Positions 8,381 through 17,194 of a stretch of DNA of 32,240 nucleotides are shown here, in pieces. This DNA comes from Polaribacter sp. GTDB taxonomy: Bacteria; Bacteroidota; Bacteroidia; Flavobacteriales; Flavobacteriaceae. Where the stretch lies: assembly GCA_020631275.1 (NCBI GenBank), contig JAHDHO010000004.1, positions 1-32,240 of the forward strand, given 5' to 3'. Both the position numbers and the translations under genes were made by a program. The notes below the pieces were generated by a model, which was given only the letters and a program-made list of their open reading frames with translations, searched no databases and was not told where the DNA came from. The first letter of the stretch is position 1. Each line of letters begins with the position of its first letter.

Positions 8381-11300
8381 TTAAAATGACACTCTAATAC
8401 TTGTCACCTCATTGGTTCTTTTGAATAATTTCATACTAACTTTTTGAGTTAACTCTAATTTTTTAAAAACATCTTTTTCGCCATTTTCATAAAAAACAAT
8501 TACATTTTTAGTTCCTGATTTCTCATAAACTATGGGTACTTGGCAATACGTAAAACTCAATTGATTTTCTAAAACTTTAATTGATTTTACATCACCAGAA
8601 ACTGCGACGTAATTAAAAAGCTTTTCTTCTGATAAAAATTCTGAAGATTTTAATAAACGAGGATTAAAAACAATTTTCCCATCCTTAACAAAAACCCCTA
8701 ATTCACCGAATCTACTTAAAATATCTTCCTTAACTTGACCTGTCATACCTGGTTGTTGCGCTCCTTTACCAGCAGGTGTATGAGAATAAGCATCCGTAGG
8801 AAATGCACCATATAATTTTGGAGATTTGTGCACTCCAATTCCTGCATTTATTTCATAATAATGATCTAAAAGTCTTCCAATAATAGCTTCATCTTCATTA
8901 TTTCTTACTGCCAATAAGCAGTTTTCTTGCACAGCAACTAATAATTTAGAAACCATGTGCCAATAAATTGAACCTAAACCTTCGTAACCAAAAAATGTAC
9001 CTGAACGACCTGTAAATGATTTATGATCAAAAATATCTTCAAAAATTGCAAAAACTTTAGCTGAGTCTTTATCTATTAATTTTTGGTACTTTTCTTTTGA
9101 TAAATTACCTAAAGCTTCTTTTAAGCTATTTGCATTATTAAAATTACCGTTAAAATGATAATTTCCTAAAATATCTTTTTCAATAATTTCTTTATTATTC
9201 TCTTTTACTAAAGCAGATAATAATTCTGAATTTTCAACACTGTTTTTAGCGATGTTATTCTTCTTTGTAAATCTTGGTAACTCTTTATTTGGATATAAAA
9301 TGTAACTGTACTGATCTTCTCTAAAAAGCGCACTGTTTTTTAATCCATCTAACAAACTAAGCGCTTCTTTTGGTGATAAATAGCCAGAACTTAAAACAGC
9401 AACCTGCCCTTCTAACATTTCAGACAGATAAGAAATTGATACCTCTTCTTTGCTTTCTATCGTCATTAAATTATAAGCATGAAACATATTATCTTTACGC
9501 TTGTTTGCTCTAATAGAATGTTCTAAGTACTTGTTTGTAACATTTATAAATGCTAATAAATCTTCTTTAGATATAGTTTTTTTTGTTGCAGAAAATCCAT
9601 TTTTATAAATATCTAATCTGTATTTACTCGCGGGTATTCCAAGACCATCTAACACTGTTTTTCTTTCTTTATCTGTAAAATCTCTAGATAAAATAGATTG
9701 ATATTTATTTAAAGTAGCTAAGACTTCGTTGAACAAAGTTTGTAATTCAGAAGAAATATTTACTTCAGAAATTGAAGATTCGCTTACTATATTCTCGTAA
9801 AAATTTAAGAATCTGCGTAAATAATAAAGTGTAACCATAGAAACACCATTACCTACCAAAGCGTTATTGGCATCGTTCCATTCTGGTCGTTGGGTATTCA
9901 ACCAAATACCTGCTTCTGGTATAAAATTAGAAACCTTTGCTAAAACTGTTGCTAATAATTTTTCTATTAAATTAACCTTATAAATTTCTTTATTTTTAAC
10001 TTCTAAAAGCGCTCCATCTGCACCAAGTTTACTTCTTTTATTATCTATTTCTGCATTTAATTGGTAATCAAAATCAATTGTATCTTTCGGATTTTCTAAT
10101 ATTTCTTCGTAAGATTTGATTTTGTATGGCACATTTGCATATACAAAAATATCCTCTGTAAATAATTTTGTTAATTCACTTGGGTAATGTTTCTCGATAA
10201 ACTCTAAAAACTTAAGCAAATAAATAATTTGATGATCACCCCAATAACCAATATAAGACCAAGGGTCGTGCTCTTCTATAACTTCCCAATCAAAACCACC
10301 TTTTGTAACTCTGTAAGGATTATAACCATCAAAAGTTGTTGCATTTAAAAACTTATGAATCATACTCTCGATAAACTCCGGATAAGAATGCGCTAAAGCC
10401 TCCCAATTCTGAAAAATATCACGCCAATTCCCCTCATAATCTAAAACTTTAGATCCGTCAACTTCATTTTTCGTATTGATAGAAAATTTGTTCCAAGGTC
10501 TACTTGGGTCTCCGTGTCTTCTACTAAACTTTAATGGTAAATACTCTAAACATAAACGCTTAAAATCTTTATCTGAGCTCGAATTCGCAATCTTTTTTAC
10601 TTCGGATAAGTTAAAAACAGCAGTTAATTTATTTAATTCAGCTTTATTATCTTGAAACACATTCTTATTTGCTTTTTGTAAATAGTTGATAAAATCTTCT
10701 TTTTCGATAGTATAATTATCGTCAAAAATTCCACCTCTCATTATATTAAAAAGCGTATTAGAAAAGTGTCTTGTATTCACTAAATCGTCTTCTGTTAACT
10801 GTAAACCGTCTGCAGAAGCCGTTAACTTTATTAAGTTTTTTGTACCCAAATCAATATCATCTTGCAATAAATTTTCTACTGCAGTTTTAGATTTTATTAT
10901 TTCAGAAATTTCTACAACATCAGCTACAGATTGATTTACGTTAGCAACTTGCAACCATTTTTTTTCTGAATTAGAAGGTAAATTGAATTCGAAAGCAGTT
11001 AAATAAGCACCTTTTTCTGCTTTAATTGCTGTTTCTTGCTCTAAAGCAACACCTCTTCTAAAGTTATTAATTTGTAGTGATGATAGTAAATAAGTAGGAT
11101 TGTTGATACCTAAAGACCATACAATGTTTGCTTTTAATGCTTCACTAGGTTCTGCTTTATCTACAATAATTGCACTTAAAGCATAAATACCTAAACCAAC
11201 ATGTTCTTCTAATTCACATTTTTTATAAGCATCTGCCAAATTACTAATATTTGCTTGTAAATCTGACCCAATACCAAACGGAATTATATCTTGAAAACCA

Positions 11301-11815
11301 TCTAGAGCTTCAACATTTATATTGGTTTTAGCATTGTTTACTAGAGTTGCTTTTCTAACAAAACCAAACTTATCACTAGAATTCCATTCATACTTAAAAG
11401 TTAATTCTAAATCGTTATTAATTTCTTCAAAAACAATTTTATTACCAAAAGTATTCTTATAAATATTTCTTGTTATATCATACAAACCAGCTTGTCTATC
11501 AGAAAAAGGTTCCCAAAGTTTTGTGCTTTCTTGCTCTTTTATTCTAAAAATAGTTTTACAACCTGTTGTTTCTGCTAACGCTGTAATTTTATCGTCTGTA
11601 TAATACGGAAATAAAGCATATTGAGCATTTTTTCTACCAGCAGTTAAACCACCATTACTCGATACAAACATCCAATGGTTCGAGTCTGACACAATGGTCA
11701 TAAAAAAAGGACGCATTGTATGTGTGTTTTCAATCTTATAAAAAGACTCTTTTTCTATAGTTACCAATTTTCCGTTATTAGTTACTATTGGCTTATCTTT
11801 AAAATCAGTACTCAT
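8381..11815 (-). CDS. Probable beta-1,3-oligoglucan phosphorylase, GH149-like (GH94/GH149 lineage)
   Basis: 1144 aa with no signal peptide; RRHGDPSRPWNKFSI, YEGNWRDIFQNWEALAHSYPEF, FDWEVIEEHDPWSYIGYWGDHQIIYL, EGLGSIYWHMVSKLLVAVQE; size, motifs and beta-1,3-glucan PUL context fit GH149. Confidence 0.75.
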   Translation of the reverse strand: MSTDFKDKPIVTNNGKLVTIEKESFYKIENTHTMRPFFMTIVSDSNHWMFVSSNGGLTAGRKNAQYALFPYYTDDKITALAETTGCKTIFRIKEQESTKLWEPFSDRQAGLYDITRNIYKNTFGNKIVFEEINNDLELTFKYEWNSSDKFGFVRKATLVNNAKTNINVEALDGFQDIIPFGIGSDLQANISNLADAYKKCELEEHVGLGIYALSAIIVDKAEPSEALKANIVWSLGINNPTYLLSSLQINNFRRGVALEQETAIKAEKGAYLTAFEFNLPSNSEKKWLQVANVNQSVADVVEISEIIKSKTAVENLLQDDIDLGTKNLIKLTASADGLQLTEDDLVNTRHFSNTLFNIMRGGIFDDNYTIEKEDFINYLQKANKNVFQDNKAELNKLTAVFNLSEVKKIANSSSDKDFKRLCLEYLPLKFSRRHGDPSRPWNKFSINTKNEVDGSKVLDYEGNWRDIFQNWEALAHSYPEFIESMIHKFLNATTFDGYNPYRVTKGGFDWEVIEEHDPWSYIGYWGDHQIIYLLKFLEFIEKHYPSELTKLFTEDIFVYANVPYKIKSYEEILENPKDTIDFDYQLNAEIDNKRSKLGADGALLEVKNKEIYKVNLIEKLLATVLAKVSNFIPEAGIWLNTQRPEWNDANNALVGNGVSMVTLYYLRRFLNFYENIVSESSISEVNISSELQTLFNEVLATLNKYQSILSRDFTDKERKTVLDGLGIPASKYRLDIYKNGFSATKKTISKEDLLAFINVTNKYLEHSIRANKRKDNMFHAYNLMTIESKEEVSISYLSEMLEGQVAVLSSGYLSPKEALSLLDGLKNSALFREDQYSYILYPNKELPRFTKKNNIAKNSVENSELLSALVKENNKEIIEKDILGNYHFNGNFNNANSLKEALGNLSKEKYQKLIDKDSAKVFAIFEDIFDHKSFTGRSGTFFGYEGLGSIYWHMVSKLLVAVQENCLLAVRNNEDEAIIGRLLDHYYEINAGIGVHKSPKLYGAFPTDAYSHTPAGKGAQQPGMTGQVKEDILSRFGELGVFVKDGKIVFNPRLLKSSEFLSEEKLFNYVAVSGDVKSIKVLENQLSFTYCQVPIVYEKSGTKNVIVFYENGEKDVFKKLELTQKVSMKLFKRTNEVTSIRVSF

Positions 11816-11948
11816 TGACTTTATTTTTATTTTATTATTTTAAAAAATTGATATAAAAATCTTGCACTCTAATTCTTAAGAATGTACAATTCTATGACCT
11901 AAATACCTTAATTTTATTTAATACAACTACTTACAAAAGAGTTGTTTA

Positions 11949-13661
11949 TTATTGAAATACTTTAATATAATCTACCTCCATTACATCTTCTGTAAAAGCT
12001 GGATCTACATCACCACCAAGTGTTCCTCCCATAGCAACATTCATAATAAAAAAGAAGTCTGAATTAAAAGGCAAAGAAGTATCATTTGCAAGTGTATGGT
12101 AAGCAACATTGTCTATAGAAAATTTAATTTCAGTTTCAGACCAATCTATCGAATACACATGAAATTCTGTTGTAGATGTTGGCAAATTAGTAGACATTGA
12201 TGGTCCGCCTCCACCAAAATTACCAGGATAATGTATGGTGCTTAAAACTGTATTTTTATCACTCCCTTTTTGCTCCATAATATCCATTTCTCCTGCATTT
12301 GGCCAACCAACCGAATTAAAATTGGCTCCTAACATCCATATTGCAGGCCATGTACCTTGCGATGCTGGCAATTTGGCTCTAATTTCAAATCTACCGTAAG
12401 TAAATTCTTGTAACCCTTCCGATTTTAATCTAGCAGAAGTGTAACCCGCACCATTTTTCTTTGCTTTAATTTTTAAACTTCCGTTTTCTACAATTACATT
12501 TTCTGCATTATTCGTATACGTTTGAAGCTCGTTATTTCCCCAGCCACCTGCACCTAGATCGTAAGTCCAGTTTGCTGCATTTGGCGCTCCATCAGTATTA
12601 AAATCATCTTCCCAAACTAAATTTGTAAAAGCAGAAGTTGTTGCAGAACCTGGTTTTACTGTTGTAAATTTAAAATACCATGCTAAATTAGGATCTACAC
12701 CATCTAAAGTTCTAACATACATTTCTGTTTCTGAAATTTCTAAAATTTCGAAACTTGTAGAACTAACATAATATGCCATAAAACCACCGTTAGAAAAATT
12801 CATTTGAGTTCCTCTTGGCTGAAAAGCAGGATCTGCTACTTTAGACCAATCTTCAGATGAAGGTGCTAATGAAACATTACTATCGAATGAAGTATCAAAA
12901 GTAAAACATTCATCTCCGTTTGCTCCAGAAGCACCAACAACTGTTTGGTGTGCTGCATTTCCGTTGAAAAAAGTTTCTCCTTTGTTATCTAAAGCATACG
13001 TCATCGAGCCGTCTTCATTAATTGTAAATGTTAACTCATCGTCTGAATAACAATCATTTGTTGTACCTGCTGCGGCTGCAAAAAATGCTGGATAATAATA
13101 CTGACTTGGTCCTCCGTTAATTTGAATATCAAACGCTAAAGAAGGTCCAACACCTAAAGCACCATCAACAGTATTGTCGATGTACCAAGTTTTAGAAACC
13201 GGTGTAGTAACTTCTAAAATATCGTTACCAGCAGCATCTTTAGTCAAAGGTGCACCAGATAAAAAAGATCTAGCTTGAATATCATCAAAAGCACTAAAAA
13301 CCTCTAAAAGTACTGTAGAAGATGATGAAACACCACCTTTACCAGATGCAATAATTGTTACATTATATGTGTTTACCCCAGTTTTAGTAAATCTGTGTTC
13401 TACTTCTCCGCTAGAAGAAGCCACTTTATCAGAACCATCACCAAAATTATAAATATAACTTACTGCGTTGTTTGCAGTGGCTTTAAATTTTACAATTCCA
13501 GATCCATCACCATAAACGTTCACATCATCTTTCCCTATAATTTCATTTTGAATATTAATATTACTAGGAACTGCTATTTGACCAAATTCTTGATCTTCTT
13601 CTTGACAACTAAATAGTGTTATTGTCAATGAAAATAATAGTATATATTTTAATGTTTTCAT
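11949..13661 (-). CDS. GH16 endo-beta-1,3-glucanase (laminarinase) lipoprotein with PKD domain
   Basis: Lipobox LFSC followed by QEEDQE; PKD-like YIYNFGDGSDKVASSSGEVEHRFTKTG; GH16 NELQTYTNNAENV...GTWPAIWMLG...WPNAGEMDIMEQKG with the ExDxxE catalytic motif. Confidence 0.95.
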   Translation of the reverse strand: MKTLKYILLFSLTITLFSCQEEDQEFGQIAVPSNINIQNEIIGKDDVNVYGDGSGIVKFKATANNAVSYIYNFGDGSDKVASSSGEVEHRFTKTGVNTYNVTIIASGKGGVSSSSTVLLEVFSAFDDIQARSFLSGAPLTKDAAGNDILEVTTPVSKTWYIDNTVDGALGVGPSLAFDIQINGGPSQYYYPAFFAAAAGTTNDCYSDDELTFTINEDGSMTYALDNKGETFFNGNAAHQTVVGASGANGDECFTFDTSFDSNVSLAPSSEDWSKVADPAFQPRGTQMNFSNGGFMAYYVSSTSFEILEISETEMYVRTLDGVDPNLAWYFKFTTVKPGSATTSAFTNLVWEDDFNTDGAPNAANWTYDLGAGGWGNNELQTYTNNAENVIVENGSLKIKAKKNGAGYTSARLKSEGLQEFTYGRFEIRAKLPASQGTWPAIWMLGANFNSVGWPNAGEMDIMEQKGSDKNTVLSTIHYPGNFGGGGPSMSTNLPTSTTEFHVYSIDWSETEIKFSIDNVAYHTLANDTSLPFNSDFFFIMNVAMGGTLGGDVDPAFTEDVMEVDYIKVFQ

Positions 13662-13691
13662 TTTTATATTTTTATAAAGTTATCTTTTATA

Positions 13692-15683
13692 CTAGTTGCT
13701 AGATAATGAAACATTATCAATATTAACTTGACCTACAGCTGCACCTAAATCGAAAATTACTCTGGCATCTGTTGCACCAAAATCTGTTGCCGTTAAGGTT
13801 ACACTATACGTTGTTACTTCTGTTGTTATATTTACAGTTTCTGCTGTATTAGACCAAGGCGCTGCGCTTAAACCAATTCCTGCAATTATTGGTCTATTTA
13901 CATCAGACCAAGCATCAAAAGTTAATGTGTATGTGTTTCCTTGAACTATTTCTACCTTCTGACTCAAGTTTACATCATAAGGATTTCCTGCAGCTGTTAC
14001 ATTTACAGAATAATATGTATTACCATTATCTGTAACTACTGGTGCAGAAGAGTTATCATCTACGCCTATTAACCAAGAATCGCTTCCGTTTTCAAAATCT
14101 GAATTATTTAACACATTTCCTTTTCCTATGATTAACGATACGTTATCAATATTTACTAAACCAACTGCTGCACCAATATCGAAAATTACTCTCGCATCTA
14201 TTGCCCCAAATTCTGTAGCCATAAGTGTTATTGAATATGAAGATCTTGTTGGAGTAATGTTAACTGTTTCTGTTGTATTAGACCAAGGTGAAGCACTTAA
14301 ACCAATACCTGCAATAATTGGTCTATTTACGTCTGACCAAGCATCAAAAGTTAATGTGTAAGTATTGCCTTGAATAATTTCTACTTTCTGACTTAGATTT
14401 ACATCATAAGGATTTCCTGCAGCTGTTACATTTACAGAATAATATGTATTGCCATTATCTGTAACTACTGGTGCAGAAGAATTATCATCAACACCAATTA
14501 ACCAAGCTTCACTTCCATTTTCAAAATCTCCGTTTGTTAATAAACCATCGTTAAAAGTAGTTGAAGCATCTGGCTCTTTATAGAAATAAAAATTATCTAT
14601 ATAAACTACATTAGAAATGCCATCAGAATCAATTAAAATTTGAGTAATCTTATTCTTGTTTGCTAGATCACCACCGTCAAAACCTGTAATATCTAAATCT
14701 ATACTTTGCCAAGATCCACCAACGGTTGTGCCTAAAGATTCTACATCTTCACCACCATCTACAGTGTTAACTATTTTAACTAACAACTCATTGGTAGCAT
14801 CATTAGGCACCCAATAATCTATGTGTAATTTTTCCATAGAAGATACATCGATTCCGCTATCGTAAATGGTAACCATACCAACAAAATCTAAATTTGTTAA
14901 TTTCCAAACATTATTATTATCTATTGTTACTGCTTCGAAACCAGAAGAAGACCAAGTTGTAGGTAATTCGTTTAATGTTACATCGGTATAAGTATCACTA
15001 AAAATCGAAACAACGTCTTCTGCTTTTCTATTCTTCGGATTTGGTGCCGCTTCTAATGGCGCTAAAATTTCTGTTACTGTAAATTCTTCTGTATATTCTA
15101 AAGTTGCAATTGCTGCACCTTTTGCTACAATTTTAATTGAATAATCACCCGCTTCTTTATAAAGGTAAGAAATAGTTTCACCTATATTACCAGAAACTGG
15201 TTCGGTTGCATTTACTTCACCTGAATAAAAATCGAACATGGATGCAAAATCTGCATTTACAGTAATATTTACTTGTTTAGATATTGCTGCATCATTTTCT
15301 AAAACTACAACTATATTTTGAGGTGCTTTAAATGAAACTACCAATTGTTGTATAGCTTCAGTTTTATCTCCGTTTAAATTATAAGCAACAATTTTTACAT
15401 CGTGCGTACCTTCTGAATAAACATTAGATGCACTTTCGCCTTGTTCTAAATTAACCGGCGTAGTAGTATCTGCATCAAAATAAACATCGTAATAAGTTGC
15501 TCCTTCTGCATTTGGCGTAATTGTAACTTCGCCAGTATTATCTTGCTTTATATTATAACTAGCTGTAACATTTGTTGGTGCCGATATATTATCTGCAAAA
15601 GAAAGGTCGTTTAAATTATCTTTACACGCTGCAAACAAGAACAATACGATAAAGAATCTATATATATTATTTATTTTTTTCAT
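13692..15683 (-). CDS. SusE/F-position surface glycan-binding lipoprotein with PKD-like domains and two tandem CBM4_9-like domains
   Basis: Lipobox LFAAC; Ig/PKD-like N-terminus; two copies of NxDFENGSxxWLIGVDDNSSAPVVTDNGNTYYSVNVTAAGNPYDVNLSQKVEI.QGNTYTLTFDAWSDVNRPIIAGIGLS. Confidence 0.8.
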   Translation of the reverse strand: MKKINNIYRFFIVLFLFAACKDNLNDLSFADNISAPTNVTASYNIKQDNTGEVTITPNAEGATYYDVYFDADTTTPVNLEQGESASNVYSEGTHDVKIVAYNLNGDKTEAIQQLVVSFKAPQNIVVVLENDAAISKQVNITVNADFASMFDFYSGEVNATEPVSGNIGETISYLYKEAGDYSIKIVAKGAAIATLEYTEEFTVTEILAPLEAAPNPKNRKAEDVVSIFSDTYTDVTLNELPTTWSSSGFEAVTIDNNNVWKLTNLDFVGMVTIYDSGIDVSSMEKLHIDYWVPNDATNELLVKIVNTVDGGEDVESLGTTVGGSWQSIDLDITGFDGGDLANKNKITQILIDSDGISNVVYIDNFYFYKEPDASTTFNDGLLTNGDFENGSEAWLIGVDDNSSAPVVTDNGNTYYSVNVTAAGNPYDVNLSQKVEIIQGNTYTLTFDAWSDVNRPIIAGIGLSASPWSNTTETVNITPTRSSYSITLMATEFGAIDARVIFDIGAAVGLVNIDNVSLIIGKGNVLNNSDFENGSDSWLIGVDDNSSAPVVTDNGNTYYSVNVTAAGNPYDVNLSQKVEIVQGNTYTLTFDAWSDVNRPIIAGIGLSAAPWSNTAETVNITTEVTTYSVTLTATDFGATDARVIFDLGAAVGQVNIDNVSLSSN
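13695..14545 (-). repeat. Tandem duplication of CBM module, 429-bp (143-aa) period
   Basis: Blocks near 13980-14059 and 14409-14488 are almost identical at the nucleotide level (GGTGCAGAAG at 14041 and 14470). Confidence 0.9.
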
Positions 15684-15693
15684 CTTTTAACTA

Positions 15694-17184
15694 TTAATTA
15701 TATCCTTGATTTTGAGACCAACGATTACCTGTTAATTGAATTTCTATTGCCGGAATTGGAAACAGCTCATTTTTATCTGTTTGAAAACCAGAAATATTCG
15801 CTGCTGCTTCTCCCGTTCTTACTAAATCGAAAAATCGATGCCCTTCACCAGCTAATTCTAATCTTCTTTCATTAAAGATAATAGCTGTTAAATTTGCTCC
15901 GGTTTCTGAGATATTATGTAACATGTCTCCAAAAGCACGTTGCCTTACTAAATTTAAATATTCTAATGCCTTAGCATCATTTGCCGTAGGTTTTCTATTA
16001 TGAGCCTCTGCAGCCATTAACAGAACGTCTGCAAAACGAATTGCTCTGTAATTATTAGGATTTGTTAAATTTCTATCAGCTTGTGCATCTGTACCTCTTT
16101 TTCTTGGTAAATATTTTTTATTAAAATAACCAGTATGTTCGAAACCAGTATTAAATTCTGCTCCTGTTTGAGTTGCCCAAGCATTAATATCTAAAATTGT
16201 TAGATCTTTTCGCATATCACCGTCTTCAAAAGCATCTACTAAATCTTGTACAGGAACGTTAAAACTAAAACCAGAAGTAAACTCTGGTCCTTCATAACCT
16301 CTTACACCGTTAAATCCAACAGCAACATTACCTTCACTACACTGTAAACATCCAAAACCCGCACCTTGTGTTTCTGTATATTGCACTTCAAACACAGATT
16401 CTACACTATTTTCATTATCATTTTCAAACAAATCCATAAACGTAGCTGCATCCGTAACTAAACTGTGTGGTCCATTTAAAATTAAATTATCTAAAACGTC
16501 GGCAGCTTCTGTAAATTTATTTTGATATAAATATGCTTTACCTAACAAAGCTTCTGCTGCTCCTTTAGTAACTCGTCCTGTTTCTGACTGAACATATGGC
16601 AAATTGTTTGCCGCAAATATTAAATCTTGTTCTATTTGCAAATAAACCTCTGCTTTAGGCGTTCTATCTAGATTAAATTGATCTCCAAAAAGAATTCTTT
16701 GATCTACAACCAAAGGCACATCACCAAACCATTTTACCAACTCGAAATAATAATAAGCTCTTAAAAATCTTGCTTGTGCAATCACTTCTTCTTTACCAGA
16801 AAAATCTATTTTATCTTTAAACTCTAAGATATAATTCGCTCTGTTAACACCTGCAAACATCCAACTCCAGATATCTCTTAATTGCTGATTTTCTGATGTA
16901 TGAATCATGTCATCAATTTCTTGAATAGCAACAACATCTGTTGCACTTTCTCCGCCTGCTAATGTATTATCTGATGCAATTTCACCTAACAGAACGTTTA
17001 AATACGAAGATTGTAACATATCATAAGCACCAATTAAAGCGTTTTGATAATCTTCTTCTGTATTAAAATAATCTTCTGAGTTTTCTGCTGTCGATTCTAC
17101 ATCAACAAAATCATCACTACAACTTGTAATTAAAATTGAAGAGAATAAAAAGATAGCTATATATTTTATATGTAATTTTTTCAT
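15694..17184 (-). CDS. susD: SusD/RagB-family nutrient-binding lipoprotein
   Basis: Lipobox ITSC with SDDFVDVES; ARFLRAYYYFELVKWFGDVPLV; RAIRFADVLLMAAEAHNR; ERRLELAGEGHRFFDLVRTG. Confidence 0.97.
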   Translation of the reverse strand: MKKLHIKYIAIFLFSSILITSCSDDFVDVESTAENSEDYFNTEEDYQNALIGAYDMLQSSYLNVLLGEIASDNTLAGGESATDVVAIQEIDDMIHTSENQQLRDIWSWMFAGVNRANYILEFKDKIDFSGKEEVIAQARFLRAYYYFELVKWFGDVPLVVDQRILFGDQFNLDRTPKAEVYLQIEQDLIFAANNLPYVQSETGRVTKGAAEALLGKAYLYQNKFTEAADVLDNLILNGPHSLVTDAATFMDLFENDNENSVESVFEVQYTETQGAGFGCLQCSEGNVAVGFNGVRGYEGPEFTSGFSFNVPVQDLVDAFEDGDMRKDLTILDINAWATQTGAEFNTGFEHTGYFNKKYLPRKRGTDAQADRNLTNPNNYRAIRFADVLLMAAEAHNRKPTANDAKALEYLNLVRQRAFGDMLHNISETGANLTAIIFNERRLELAGEGHRFFDLVRTGEAAANISGFQTDKNELFPIPAIEIQLTGNRWSQNQGYN

Positions 17185-17194
17185 GGTCTATTTT

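Noticed and set aside
13395-13616. Plus-strand 73-aa ORF
   Set aside because: Antisense to the GH16 gene; no recognisable protein features
14128-14361. Plus-strand 77-aa ORF
   Set aside because: Antisense to the duplicated CBM module; open frame explained by the repeat
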